29,863 nt of DNA, taken from the NCBI GenBank assembly GCA_045586785.1, contig JAZNBA010000020.1:1-29863 (forward strand), in the 5' to 3' direction. This document shows positions 1-8,231 of this stretch, in pieces. Source of the stretch: UMGS1002 sp045586785 (GTDB lineage Bacteria; Bacillota; Clostridia; Oscillospirales; CAG-272). A model generated the notes under the pieces. The model was not told the origin of the DNA, did no database searches, and saw only the letters and a list, made by a program, of their open reading frames with translations. The stretch's first letter is position 1. Each line of letters starts with the position of its first letter. The position numbers and the translations under genes are program-made.

Positions 1-196
1 ATTGACGGATGTATTTATCAGCGATTTGTCCGTATTTTGTCAATTCGATTTGCGGACCGTCGAGGACGCCGGTCCCTACAATACGAGAAAGAACGCAGCG
101 CCTTTCTTTCGTGCATATCGTGAGAAACACGGCTTGATTCCTATTATAGTCCGCACCTTTCAACCGAGTGGTCTTGCGATTTTTCAGTTCGTCCAT
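1..196 (-). CDS. RAYT/IS200-like (Y1) transposase, N-terminal part, cut by window edge
   Basis: An open frame starts at ATG 196 on the minus strand and runs off the left edge, so about 65 residues are visible. The start is supported by AGGTG about eight bases upstream and a TTGTTT-N17-TATAAT promoter. The protein begins MDELKNRKTTRLKGADYNR, followed by AVFLTICTKERRCVLSRIVG and a stretch ending IELTKYGQIADKYI. This R-L-K-G-x-D-Y plus F-x-T-I-C-T-K-x-R pattern is typical of the N terminus of REP-associated tyrosine transposases (Y1_Tnp/HUH family), which act on single-stranded DNA at hairpins. The HUH motif and catalytic Tyr lie outside the window, so intactness cannot be judged. A 9-bp palindrome lies directly upstream. 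Confidence 0.82.
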   Translation of the reverse strand, partial: MDELKNRKTTRLKGADYNRNQAVFLTICTKERRCVLSRIVGTGVLDGPQIELTKYGQIADKYIRQ

Positions 197-212
197 TTAC
201 ATCACCTGTATC

Positions 213-241
213 ATTATAACACAAATCGGCAGAGGAAACAA
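213..241 (-). promoter_or_regulatory. Sigma-A-type promoter of the RAYT gene
   Basis: On the minus strand TTGTTT (236-241) and TATAAT (213-218) are separated by exactly 17 bases, 17 bases before the ATG. The -35 box lies inside the loop of the hairpin at 227-252. Confidence 0.6.
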
Positions 242-252
242 TCCCTCTGCCG
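227..252. repeat. 9-bp palindrome (hairpin) next to the RAYT gene
   Basis: CGGCAGAGG (227-235) and CCTCTGCCG (244-252) form a perfect 9-bp stem with an 8-base loop. On the plus strand GTTTTT follows at 255-260, so it resembles a rho-independent terminator, but no plus-strand gene is visible upstream. RAYT transposases are known to recognise hairpins beside their genes, so a transposase recognition hairpin is an equally good reading. No second copy was found in this window. Confidence 0.6.
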
Positions 253-416
253 AAGTTTTTGTGCCCGCAATTTCTCCGTTAAGAGTATCACGCCAAGAAG
301 CGGTTGCTTTTTTGTCGCAAAGCATTTGATTTTGTTTTGTGTTGTCAAAATTCGTCTGTCAGGCATACCATGTTGGTGAAGGGGCATTTTTGCTTCTAAA
401 CTACGGAGGTGTTACT

Positions 417-1247
417 ATGTCAGAAAACAGATTTACAAGCAATTCCTGCCACTCCAAGGAAACTGTTTGTATTGAAACCAACAGAATTCTGGATTCCTGC
501 AGGGATCGTGATTGTTTTGAAAACATTCGTGTATATTTGACCGATTACGGCCAAGAGATTATTGAGCATACCACGAACGTGCGCGTCAAGTGCGCAGAGA
601 TTGGTTGGACCAATATCAACATTGAGCCTGTGCAGTTTAACCGAGGATTCTATACTATTACCATTCGTTTCTATATCAAACTTGTATTTGAAGCGTGCAT
701 CAACGGCAGAGCACAGGAGTTCCAGGGAATTGCCGTATTGGAAAAGAACGTCGTACTGTACGGTAGTGAAAGCAATGTCAGTATTTTCAAATCGGGAAAA
801 TGCTCGAGCGATTTCTGTGCTCGTCCTGTACCGGTGTGCGGCGAAAGAAATGTGCCCGAGGCTGTAATCGAGGTAGTTGAGCCTATCGTGCTTGGGGTTA
901 AAGTGGTAGAGAACGTACAGGATTGTTGCTGCTGTTGCTGCTGCTCATGTGATATTCCCGAGGGCGTTTGCTCCGATCTTGGTCAAGTGCTTGGAAGAGA
1001 GGACGAGTATCGTAGATATCTTGCTGTTTCGTTTGGCTTGTTCTCAGTCATTCGTCTTGTCAGACCCGCACAATATTTGATCCAGGCAACCGAATATTGC
1101 GTTCCTGATAAGGAGTGTATTACCAATGATGGCTCAGATCCTTGCAGTGTCTTCCGCCATATGCCGTTCCCGTCTGCAGAGTTTTGCCCGCCCGGCTACA
1201 GCGGCGAGATCAAGGGAGATCGCGCGGGGAACTGCGGTTGCTCGTAA
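417..1247 (+). CDS. Cysteine-rich protein of unknown function (possible spore-associated)
   Basis: 276 residues. The start at ATG 417 follows GGAGGT (405-410) at ideal spacing; an upstream in-frame ATG at 339 has no ribosome site. I do not recognise a named domain. Residues 1-130 look like a compact beta-rich domain without signal peptide or membrane segment. Seven consecutive Cys codons (924-944) followed by Ser-Cys give a CCCCCCCSC block at residues 170-178. More Cys pairs lie in the N- and C-terminal parts (for example CHSKETVC, CSSDFC, and a final CGCS). Such Cys-rich soluble proteins in spore formers are often coat or metal-binding proteins, but that is inference. A CATACCAT sequence at 364-371 resembles the -10 box of mother-cell sigma factors. 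The gene ends at a strong bidirectional terminator and stands alone. Confidence 0.85.
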   Translation: MSENRFTSNSCHSKETVCIETNRILDSCRDRDCFENIRVYLTDYGQEIIEHTTNVRVKCAEIGWTNINIEPVQFNRGFYTITIRFYIKLVFEACINGRAQEFQGIAVLEKNVVLYGSESNVSIFKSGKCSSDFCARPVPVCGERNVPEAVIEVVEPIVLGVKVVENVQDCCCCCCCSCDIPEGVCSDLGQVLGREDEYRRYLAVSFGLFSVIRLVRPAQYLIQATEYCVPDKECITNDGSDPCSVFRHMPFPSAEFCPPGYSGEIKGDRAGNCGCS

Positions 1248-1254
1248 ATAAACA

Positions 1255-1286
1255 AAAGATCCGCACCGATTTCGGTGCGGGTCTTT
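1255..1286. terminator. Bidirectional rho-independent terminator
   Basis: CCGCACCGA (1261-1269), loop TT and TCGGTGCGG (1272-1280) form a perfect 9-bp stem. It is extended by AAAGAT/GTCTTT to about 15 pairs. A-rich and T-rich flanks let it serve both the plus-strand Cys-rich gene and the minus-strand AraC-type gene that converge here. Confidence 0.85.
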
Positions 1287-1291
1287 CTGCA

Positions 1292-2131
1292 TCAGAGTTG
1301 GTCGCGTTTGGCACGACACTCTTTACGGTATTGTAACGGAGATTTCCCAAATCTGCGCTTGAATGAACGGATGTAGTAGTTTGCGTCCGAAAAGCCATAT
1401 TTTAACGCAACTTCGCTGACGGGAAGTCCCGTGAACAATAGCTCAGATCGTGACTGGTTCAACCGTTCCTCCAAAACGAATTGCATGGGCGTCATGCCGG
1501 TTAATTCTTTGAAATGCTTAGTCAGTGTGGTGCGGTTTGTTCTGAACGTTTGACAAAGCTGTTTCAGACTCATGGTAGAAGCAACGTGCTCACGAATATA
1601 AAGTATGACCGCGCTAATCTCTTTTTCATCATTCCCAAGATAAGCACTCTCTGCATAATACAAGGCTGAGAACAGAATTGATCTGACATGACATGACCAC
1701 ATACTGTCATTTACATGATTTTTGATGTATCGATCAATTCGGTAAAAGTAATCTCTTATGCAAATAAATCCATCGGAAGATATTGGAATAATGCCGTAAT
1801 AACATTTATTACGTTCCGTAAACAAGTGAAAGTCTGGAAATCCATGCTTTTGTCTCAATTCTGTATATTTGGATGTGCCGATCAATTCGTGATTCAAATT
1901 CACATTGTAAAATGATGGAAGAAAGCCCAAGGACAAGACTTCATATTTTCCTTTGTGTACTTGAATATGTTCACCGGGGCCTAAACAAAGCAGGAAAGTA
2001 CCGCTGAGAAAGCATTGTGTTTTTTCTACAGTGAGATGCAGGCAATCGGCGCGCAGCAGAATCATTGTAAACATTTGTTCACCAAGCTTCATCTGATCGG
2101 AAAGCATGACAAGGTTCGGTTGGTATTTCAT
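1292..2131 (-). CDS. AraC family transcriptional regulator
   Basis: 279 residues. The C-terminal ~100 residues form the double helix-turn-helix of AraC/XylS regulators. The first helix-turn-helix lies around MSLKQLCQTFRTNRTTLTKHF. The second is the conserved PVSEVALKYGFSDANYYIRSF, followed by FGKSPLQYR. The N-terminal ~170 residues are a divergent, cupin-like sensing region with no obvious membrane segment. The start at 2131 follows AGGTGA at normal spacing. The gene has its own perfect promoter and a terminator shared with the convergent Cys-rich gene, so it is monocistronic. No sugar or transport operon adjoins it, and its target and ligand cannot be inferred. Confidence 0.93.
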   Translation of the reverse strand: MKYQPNLVMLSDQMKLGEQMFTMILLRADCLHLTVEKTQCFLSGTFLLCLGPGEHIQVHKGKYEVLSLGFLPSFYNVNLNHELIGTSKYTELRQKHGFPDFHLFTERNKCYYGIIPISSDGFICIRDYFYRIDRYIKNHVNDSMWSCHVRSILFSALYYAESAYLGNDEKEISAVILYIREHVASTMSLKQLCQTFRTNRTTLTKHFKELTGMTPMQFVLEERLNQSRSELLFTGLPVSEVALKYGFSDANYYIRSFKRRFGKSPLQYRKECRAKRDQL

Positions 2132-2169
2132 ATTTCACCTCGATTTTTCATATCTTCCCCCCACATAAT

Positions 2170-2198
2170 ATTATATCACAGAACAAGGAATCTGTCAA
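2170..2198 (-). promoter_or_regulatory. Consensus sigma-A promoter of the AraC-type gene
   Basis: Minus strand TTGACA (2193-2198), a 17-base spacer and TATAAT (2170-2175) match the vegetative consensus perfectly, about 38 bases before the ATG. Confidence 0.88.
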
Positions 2199-2232
2199 AG
2201 TATTAAACACAGATAAAATAGGACAAAATGCA

Positions 2233-2268
2233 TAACCGACTCGTTACATAGACGTAACGAGTCGGTTA
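2233..2268 (-). terminator. Terminator downstream of clpX
   Basis: A 15-bp stem (2233-2247 with 2254-2268, containing CCGACTCGTTAC and its complement) with a 6-base loop lies four bases after the clpX stop codon. The following T tract in the minus direction is weak (ATTTTG), so termination may be partial. Confidence 0.7.
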
Positions 2269-2272
2269 ATGT

Positions 2273-3616
2273 TTATGCCTGACCGTCAGATAGAAGCTCA
2301 ATTGGAGTATCAAGTTGCTCTGTTTTGATAACCAACTCGGGAAGTGCGCCTTTTTCAACACATTCACGATGAATGATGACCTCTGCAACATCACCGCGTG
2401 AAGGGATTTCATACATACTTTGCATCATGATGTTCTCCATAATGGAGCGAAGACCGCGCGCACCTGTGTTACGTTTGATCGCGAGCTCAGCAATCGCTTC
2501 CAATGCATCGTCTGTCAGGGACAGCTTGACGTTATCCATGTCAAAGAGTTTGACGTACTGCTTAAGCAGGGCGGATTTAGGCTCCTTGATAATGCGCAGC
2601 AGAGCGTCCTTATCAAGATCGTCAAGCGAAACAATAACGGGAAGTCTGCCGATCAACTCGGGAATCAGACCATACTTGACGATATCATGCGGTGTGACAT
2701 CTCGGTAAATGCCGCCGTGTCGTTCGGATTTCTTTTGAATATCGGCGCAGAAGCCAATCGCCTGGTTGCCGCGTCTTTTTTCAATGATGCCTTCCAGTCC
2801 GTCAAATGCGCCACCGCAAATAAACAGAATGTTCTCGGTATTGATCTTGATAAACTCTTGGTTGGGGTGCTTACGACCGCCCTGAGGAGGAACATTCGCA
2901 ACCGTGCCTTCAAGGATCTTGAGCAATGCCTGCTGTACGCCTTCGCCCGAAACGTCACGCGTAATCGATCTGTTTTCGCTTCTGCGGGAGATTTTATCAA
3001 TCTCATCGATATAGATAATGCCGTGCTCGGCAAGATCTACGTCATAATCCGCTGCTTGGATTAAGCGGAGCAAAATATTCTCCACGTCTTCACCGACGTA
3101 TCCTGCTTCTGTCAGGGTAGTAGCGTCGGCAATCGCAAAGGGAACTTGCAAAGTCTTTGCCAGCGTTTGGGCAAGATAAGTCTTGCCTACGCCGGTAGGA
3201 CCAATCAAAAGCACATTGCTTTTTTGCAACTCTACCGCATCTTGATCTGCCTGCTGACTTTTCTTTTTGCGACCTTTAGGCTTTGCGTTTTTGGAAAGTA
3301 CACGCTTGTAATGATTATATACGGAAACGGAAAGGGCAATCTTTGCATCATCTTGACCTATGACATATTCGTCAAGCGCACGTTTGATATCCTTGGGTTT
3401 GGGAAGCGTAGCCATGGAAAGCTTAGCAAGGTCAATCGAAGGAGTTGCAGCAGATTCAATATACTCGCTGCAAGCCTCTGCACAAAAATCACAGATATAT
3501 GCGCCCGTGGGTGCAGAGATCAAAAAATTGACCTGGCTTTCGTGTCTGCCGCAAAAGGAGCAAAAGGGACTGTCCCCATTACCCCCTCTGCGGGAACCGT
3601 TTGTGGAATTTGCCAT
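2273..3616 (-). CDS. clpX: ATP-dependent Clp protease ATP-binding subunit ClpX
   Basis: 447 residues, slightly longer than usual because of a basic insertion (GRKKKS) near residue 116. ClpX is the hexameric AAA+ unfoldase that feeds proteins into ClpP. The N-terminal zinc-binding domain has Cys pairs C19/C22 and C42/C45. Walker A is GPTGVGKT (139-146), the pore loop GYVG (172-175) and Walker B IIYIDE (200-205). The RKH loop sits in GGRKHPNQEF and the ClpP-docking IGF tripeptide at 287-289. All functional motifs are intact. The start at 3616 follows GAGGTAG. It is the last gene of tig-clpP-clpX, ten bases after the clpP stop, and a hairpin follows it. Lon, often next in this order in other Firmicutes, is absent. 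Confidence 0.98.
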   Translation of the reverse strand: MANSTNGSRRGGNGDSPFCSFCGRHESQVNFLISAPTGAYICDFCAEACSEYIESAATPSIDLAKLSMATLPKPKDIKRALDEYVIGQDDAKIALSVSVYNHYKRVLSKNAKPKGRKKKSQQADQDAVELQKSNVLLIGPTGVGKTYLAQTLAKTLQVPFAIADATTLTEAGYVGEDVENILLRLIQAADYDVDLAEHGIIYIDEIDKISRRSENRSITRDVSGEGVQQALLKILEGTVANVPPQGGRKHPNQEFIKINTENILFICGGAFDGLEGIIEKRRGNQAIGFCADIQKKSERHGGIYRDVTPHDIVKYGLIPELIGRLPVIVSLDDLDKDALLRIIKEPKSALLKQYVKLFDMDNVKLSLTDDALEAIAELAIKRNTGARGLRSIMENIMMQSMYEIPSRGDVAEVIIHRECVEKGALPELVIKTEQLDTPIELLSDGQA

Positions 3617-3626
3617 GAAAGCTACC

Positions 3627-4244
3627 TCACTTAATTTCGCCGCGATGCGACTTGACCTGATCTACAATACCATATGCAAGAGCTTCCTCTGCGGTCATGA
3701 AATGGTCTCTTTCAGTATCCTTTTCAATCTGTTTAACACTTTGACCGGTATGCTCGGCAAGCAGTTCGTTGAGCGTCTTGCGTGTACGCAGGATCAGATC
3801 CGCTTGGATCTTGATGTCACTTGCCTGACCTCTTGCACCGCCTCTGGGCTGGTGGATCATGATCTCGCTGTGAGGCAGGGCAATTCGCTTACCTTTTGTG
3901 CCTGCGGAGAGCAGGAAAGCGCCCATGCTTGCTGCAAGACCGATACAAATGGTGGAAACGTCACAACGAATAAACTTCATGGTGTCGTAGATAGCCATAC
4001 CCGCAGTCACAGAACCGCCGGGGCTGTTGATGTAGAAATAAATATCTTTATCGGGGTCCTGAGATTCGAGGAAGAGCATCTGAGCAACGACAAGAGAAGC
4101 GGTTGCATCATTGACCTCGTCAGACAGGAAAATGATACGGTCATTAAGCAGGCGGGAAAAAATATCGTATGCACGCTCGCCTCTGCCTGTTTGTTCAATG
4201 ACTGTGGGAACAAGTGCGTCTCTCGGATATTGCGGATAATACAT
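3627..4244 (-). CDS. clpP: ATP-dependent Clp protease proteolytic subunit ClpP
   Basis: 205 residues, normal length. ClpP forms the 14-mer serine-protease barrel of the cytosolic Clp protease. The catalytic triad is visible as Ser106 (GLAASMGA), His131 (IMIHQP) and Asp180 (TERDHF), at the spacing known for E. coli ClpP. The N-terminal axial-loop region (LVPTVIEQTGRGERAYDI) is typical of the mature form, with only a short leader before it. The start at 4244 is preceded by GAGGT. The gene lies 45 bases after tig and ten bases before clpX, the classic arrangement. Confidence 0.98.
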   Translation of the reverse strand: MYYPQYPRDALVPTVIEQTGRGERAYDIFSRLLNDRIIFLSDEVNDATASLVVAQMLFLESQDPDKDIYFYINSPGGSVTAGMAIYDTMKFIRCDVSTICIGLAASMGAFLLSAGTKGKRIALPHSEIMIHQPRGGARGQASDIKIQADLILRTRKTLNELLAEHTGQSVKQIEKDTERDHFMTAEEALAYGIVDQVKSHRGEIK

Positions 4245-4289
4245 CTCGTTTACCTCGTTTCAAAATAATAGTGAAATAAGCGGCTTGGA

Positions 4290-5573
4290 TTACTCAGCCT
4301 TGGCTACTGCGGACTCCTTAACGATGTCCATAGCCTTCTTGACCTGCAGATCAGCAATGATGGAAGCGTCATCCAGCATGCCCTTAACCTGCTCAACCTC
4401 AAGGTGATAAGCGTCGGCAATTCTCTGGTATTCCTCGTTGATCTCGTCCTCGGAAGCAACAACACCCTCAAGTGCAGCGATGGTCTCAAGAGCAAGTCTT
4501 GCTTTGACCTGACGTTCAGCCTGAGGTCTCATTTGCTCACGCAGACCCTCAATGGTCAAGCCTGTGTACTTGAAGTACATACTCATATCCATGCCCTGGC
4601 TGCGCAGTCTGTTGTCAAAGTCACGAACGAAGTTTTCGGTCTCATTTACGAACATAGCCTCGGGAATTTCGCCCTCCAGCTTTTCAATCAGAGCCTCGAT
4701 CAGCTTTTCTTCGAACTCATTTTCAGCCTGCTTTTCATTTCTCTCTTGAATTTTTGCCTTCATATCAGCCTTTAATTCATCAAGAGTGTCAAATTCAGAA
4801 GCATCCTTTGCGAGTTCATCATCCAGGTCGGGAAGCTCAATACGGGAAATTGCGTTGACCTTAGTCTTGAATACAGATGCTTTGCCTGCAAGCTCTGCAG
4901 CGTGGTAATCCTCGGGGAAGGTAACGTTTACGTCAAACTCATCTCCGATGTTGTGACCCGCGATCTGCTCCTCAAAGCCGGGGATAAAGGAACCGGAACC
5001 GAGTTTGAGAGAGTAGTCGGAGCCCTTACCTCCGTCGAATGCAACGCCGTCAACAGAGCCGTCGAAGTCGATCTTTACAATGTCGCCCATTTGTGCAGCC
5101 TGGTCGGTGATCTCGATCTCACGGGAGTTTCTCTCACGGATCATTTCGAGCTCACGGTCAACCTGTTCGTCGGTAGCCTCTGCAGCTGCCTTTACTGCCT
5201 CGATACCCTTGTAGTCCTTGATCTGCATTTCGGGTTTTACCGGTACCTTTGCGGACAAAACAAGACCGTTGTCATCAATAGAAACGATGTCGATCTCGGG
5301 CTGACCAACGGGGATGATATCAGCTTCCTTAACAGCTGCCTCATAGTTCTCGGGAATGAGATCATTGATCGCATCCTCGAAGAAAACGCCCTTGCCGTAC
5401 ATCTTTTCGATCACGGATTTGGGAGCCTTGCCCTTACGGAAACCGGGGACATTAATGTTCTTTACCTGCTTACGGTAAACCTTGTCTACAGCTGCATCAA
5501 AGGTTGCCTTATCAATTGCAAACTCAAGGTAATGCATGCTGTGTTCATTCTTTTCAGATTTTACGAGATTCAT
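4290..5573 (-). CDS. tig: Trigger factor (ribosome-associated chaperone / peptidyl-prolyl isomerase)
   Basis: 427 residues from ATG 5573, which follows GGAGG at good spacing. An in-frame ATG at 5618 would add 15 Lys/Asn-rich residues and has no ribosome site, so it is rejected. The N-terminal domain carries the ribosome-binding signature GFRKGKAP at residues 44-51, the same place as in E. coli. The middle FKBP-type PPIase domain starts near GDIVKIDFDG and includes SFIPGFEEQIAGHNIGDEF. A helical C-terminal domain follows. The protein binds nascent chains at the ribosome exit tunnel. First gene of the tig-clpP-clpX operon, with its own near-consensus promoter. Confidence 0.97.
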   Translation of the reverse strand: MNLVKSEKNEHSMHYLEFAIDKATFDAAVDKVYRKQVKNINVPGFRKGKAPKSVIEKMYGKGVFFEDAINDLIPENYEAAVKEADIIPVGQPEIDIVSIDDNGLVLSAKVPVKPEMQIKDYKGIEAVKAAAEATDEQVDRELEMIRERNSREIEITDQAAQMGDIVKIDFDGSVDGVAFDGGKGSDYSLKLGSGSFIPGFEEQIAGHNIGDEFDVNVTFPEDYHAAELAGKASVFKTKVNAISRIELPDLDDELAKDASEFDTLDELKADMKAKIQERNEKQAENEFEEKLIEALIEKLEGEIPEAMFVNETENFVRDFDNRLRSQGMDMSMYFKYTGLTIEGLREQMRPQAERQVKARLALETIAALEGVVASEDEINEEYQRIADAYHLEVEQVKGMLDDASIIADLQVKKAMDIVKESAVAKAE

Positions 5574-5627
5574 GTTGATCCTCCAAATTTTTGATTTATT
5601 TATATTTTTATTTTTCACAACCTATTT

Positions 5628-5656
5628 ATTTTACACAATTCCGTACGTTTTGTCAA
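5628..5656 (-). promoter_or_regulatory. Sigma-A promoter of the tig-clpP-clpX operon
   Basis: Minus strand TTGACA (5651-5656), 17-base spacer, TAAAAT (5628-5633). The leader of about 50 bases is very A/T rich and ends in the GGAGG of tig. No CtsR-like operator was recognised. Confidence 0.85.
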
Positions 5657-5687
5657 TAGAATTCCCGATATTCCCTTATAAAATATC

Positions 5688-6413
5688 TTATTTTATGGGG
5701 TAGGGAAGGAAGGAAAGATGATCGGCGGAGATTCTCACAAAGCGCATATCGTTATAATAAAGAATACTTGGTAGGTTATATCCGCCGTGTATATGCCCAA
5801 AGTAGCAATTTTTGATGCTGTATTTTGACAGAGTATCAAGAATTTCCGGACATATGAAGTTTCCCCATATGGGAGGGAAATGCAAGAATACAAGAATTTC
5901 CTCCGGATTGTCCGGATCTTGCAAGGATAGTCCCTGCTTTAAGCTGAGTTCTAGTCTGATGACTTCACGATTGACGATCTTGGCATAATCAGTTTCAGAA
6001 ACAGTCAGCTGTTGACTATCGTCTGTAAACCAACCACGCGTTCCGCAAATGATCTTATCTTCTACCTTGTACGCATTGTTATGTAGCAGCGAAATGGAAT
6101 CGATCTTGTTTTGCGCAAAAAATGCGTTGAGCTTGGAAGCGGTCGACCACCAAAAATCGTGGTTGCCTTTACCGATCAGCTTTTTGCCCGGAAGAAAATT
6201 CAAAAAACAGAGATCTTGCTTGGCTTCATCCAAAGTTAATGCCCAGGAAATATCTCCGGGAATAATTACGGTATCACATTCTTTGACCGTATTGCGCCAA
6301 TGCTGTTCCAATTTCTCCATGTATCCGTTCCATCGCGCACCGAACACCTCCATGGATTTATTGGTTTGATCGTTGATTGACAAATGTAGATCTGCTATGG
6401 TAAATATTGCCAT
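5688..6413 (-). CDS. Metallophosphoesterase (calcineurin-like)
   Basis: 241 residues. All five motifs of the calcineurin-like fold are present in order: DLHLS (D8, H10), PGDISW, GKGNHDFWW, HFPP and GHIHGG. These bind a two-metal centre. There is no signal peptide, so it should be cytosolic. The WWSTASK stretch after GNHDFW matches the subgroup usually annotated as a predicted phosphohydrolase or Ser/Thr phosphatase-like protein; the real substrate is unknown. The start at 6413 follows AAAGGAG. It lies upstream of tig on the same strand but is separated by the tig promoter, and is divergent to the DUF1540 gene. Confidence 0.93.
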   Translation of the reverse strand: MAIFTIADLHLSINDQTNKSMEVFGARWNGYMEKLEQHWRNTVKECDTVIIPGDISWALTLDEAKQDLCFLNFLPGKKLIGKGNHDFWWSTASKLNAFFAQNKIDSISLLHNNAYKVEDKIICGTRGWFTDDSQQLTVSETDYAKIVNREVIRLELSLKQGLSLQDPDNPEEILVFLHFPPIWGNFICPEILDTLSKYSIKNCYFGHIHGGYNLPSILYYNDMRFVRISADHLSFLPYPIK

Positions 6414-6493
6414 GGAGAGCTCCTTTCTGTAAGAATAAGATATACGAGATCCGCCATACTACTATTGTCACATTGACAAAAGGAGATACGAAA

Positions 6494-6682
6494 ATGGATA
6501 ACAAACGCGGATGCGGATGCGAAAAGCATATCAAAGACGTTAAGTGCGACGTAAAGAACTGTGTATATCACGACGGTGAGTGCTACTGTACAGCCGGTGA
6601 AATTGCGATCGGTCCTTCCTTTGCTACCAGTTCTACCGATACGATCTGTTCGACCTTCAAGCAGGATCAGGAAAAAATGTAA
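6494..6682 (+). CDS. DUF1540 small Cys-rich (putative metal-binding) protein
   Basis: 62 residues starting at ATG 6494, preceded by AAAGGAGA at ideal spacing. An earlier in-frame ATG at 6407 has no ribosome site and overlaps the divergent gene. The Cys pattern CGC, VKCDVKNCVYHDGECYC, and a late TICSTF matches the DUF1540 family of small Clostridia proteins, thought to bind a metal through Cys/His. Function is unknown. It is monocistronic, with a strong terminator right after the stop codon. Confidence 0.88.
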   Translation: MDNKRGCGCEKHIKDVKCDVKNCVYHDGECYCTAGEIAIGPSFATSSTDTICSTFKQDQEKM

Positions 6683-6688
6683 TCTTGC

Positions 6689-6726
6689 ACGGACATCGGC
6701 GCAAGCCGATGTCCGTTATGATTTTT
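6689..6726 (+). terminator. Rho-independent terminator of the DUF1540 gene
   Basis: A perfect 12-bp stem ACGGACATCGGC / GCCGATGTCCGT with a GCAA tetraloop (6689-6716) is followed by TATGATTTTT. It sits between convergent genes and may also stop transcripts from thrC, although no T tract follows in that direction. Confidence 0.88.
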
Positions 6727-8212
6727 ATTGGGTGTCAGCGAAGCGGAGTACCTCATGCAGAATGTCCTGTGCGTCAACGGTTTGGTCAAATCTGACCGCG
6801 CGTTCACCAAGAGCAACCAGTGGGTAGGGGATCGAGGTGTCTGTATATTCGGAAAGCAGAGTCTGCGACTGTAACGGATCTTCAGGAGCTTCCTTGCCGA
6901 GTGAGGTATATACATCGGCTGCAAACTTGTAAGGGCTTGCGGTAGACGCTATGACCATGGGCGTTTTTGTATCATTGCTGTTGTGCAGATATTGTTCGGC
7001 ACAGTATACTCCCACAGCGGTGTGGGTATCCATCAAATATCCGTTTTCTTGATATTTGCGAATGGTCTGTGCGGTCTGTGACTCGTCGGCAAAATAGCCG
7101 CAAAAATCAGCATCGATACGCGTTTTAACAGCATTGCTGACAGTATATGCACCATCCTTGGCAAGTGATTCCATATATGCCTTGGTTTGTTCGGCTCCTG
7201 CTATCAGATAGAGCAAACGCTCCAGATTGCTGGAGATCAGAATATCCATAGAGGGTGACATGGTCAAATGGAATCGGCGGTTTCGGTCGTAGGTGCCGGT
7301 TTGCAGAAAATCAGTCAGGATGTTATTCTTGTTAGAGGCACAGATCAGCTTGCCGATCGGTAGCCCCATAAGCTTTGCAAGGTATGCTGCAAAAATGTTA
7401 CCAAAGTTGCCCGTAGGCACGCAGACATTGATACGATCTCCCATATTGATACGTCCTGCATTGAGCAGATCGCAATAGGCTGATATGTAATATACGATCT
7501 GCGGTGCAAGTCTGCCCCAGTTGATCGAGTTTGCGCTGGACAGGAAGAATCCCTTTTCATCCAGCTTGCGTGCGGCATCTGCATCAGCAAATATTCGCTT
7601 GACACCTGTCTGTGCATCATCAAAGTTGCCATGAATGGCGCATACATTCACATTTTCGCCCTGCTGCGTTACCATCTGCAGCTTTTGAATCTTGCTGACG
7701 CCGTTAACAGGGTAGAACACCGAAATGCAGACCTGGTCTACGTCGCGGTAGCCTTCAAGCGCAGCCTTGCCGGTGTCGCCCGAGGTAGCAACTAAAATCA
7801 ATGCCTTACGCTCTTCGCCCGTTTTTTTAAGAGCGCGGGAAAGCAGGCGGGGCATAATCTGCAACGCCATATCCTTGAATGCTGCTGTAGGCCCGTGCCA
7901 CAGCTCCTGCGTGTATACGTTATCGCATACATGATGCAGAGGTGCTGCGCCGCCCACGAAGGAATCCTCGCGGTAAGCTTTTTGACAATCTTCAAGCAGT
8001 TCCTCGTAGGTATAATCGGTCAGATACTTCCCCAGAACAAATGCCGCTCTGTGCGCATAATCCATGCCGCAGAGTGCGGTGATGTCTGTGTAGGACAGAG
8101 AGGGAATACTCTCGGGAATAAACAGGCCGCCGTCATCAGCAAGGCCTTTTCTGATGACTTGTGCTGAAGTGAATTTTTCTTGCTTTGAATCTCTTGTGCT
8201 TTGGTAGTTCAT
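6725..8212 (-). CDS. thrC: Threonine synthase
   Basis: 495 residues, the length of the long (E. coli/yeast-like) class. It converts O-phospho-L-homoserine to L-threonine with pyridoxal phosphate. The N terminus (YQSTRD, then LADDGGLFIPESIP) is characteristic. The PLP lysine is K113 in HGPTAAFKDMALQ. The phosphate-binding ATSGDTGKAA and the later PTGNFGN motif are present. The start at 8212 follows GGAGA. It is the last gene of a six-gene operon, 19 bases after the M19 dipeptidase. Together with the ApgM-type putative homoserine kinase at the head of the operon, it could form the last two steps of threonine synthesis. Confidence 0.97.
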   Translation of the reverse strand: MNYQSTRDSKQEKFTSAQVIRKGLADDGGLFIPESIPSLSYTDITALCGMDYAHRAAFVLGKYLTDYTYEELLEDCQKAYREDSFVGGAAPLHHVCDNVYTQELWHGPTAAFKDMALQIMPRLLSRALKKTGEERKALILVATSGDTGKAALEGYRDVDQVCISVFYPVNGVSKIQKLQMVTQQGENVNVCAIHGNFDDAQTGVKRIFADADAARKLDEKGFFLSSANSINWGRLAPQIVYYISAYCDLLNAGRINMGDRINVCVPTGNFGNIFAAYLAKLMGLPIGKLICASNKNNILTDFLQTGTYDRNRRFHLTMSPSMDILISSNLERLLYLIAGAEQTKAYMESLAKDGAYTVSNAVKTRIDADFCGYFADESQTAQTIRKYQENGYLMDTHTAVGVYCAEQYLHNSNDTKTPMVIASTASPYKFAADVYTSLGKEAPEDPLQSQTLLSEYTDTSIPYPLVALGERAVRFDQTVDAQDILHEVLRFADTQ

Positions 8213-8231
8213 AATATTGGTCTCCGGTATT

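Noticed and set aside
562..867. 101-codon plus-strand frame inside the Cys-rich gene
   Set aside because: It is out of frame within a gene that has a good start, and has no ribosome site.
4902..5594. 230-codon plus-strand open frame opposite tig
   Set aside because: It is antisense to trigger factor; its hydrophobic look comes from the complement of acidic codons.
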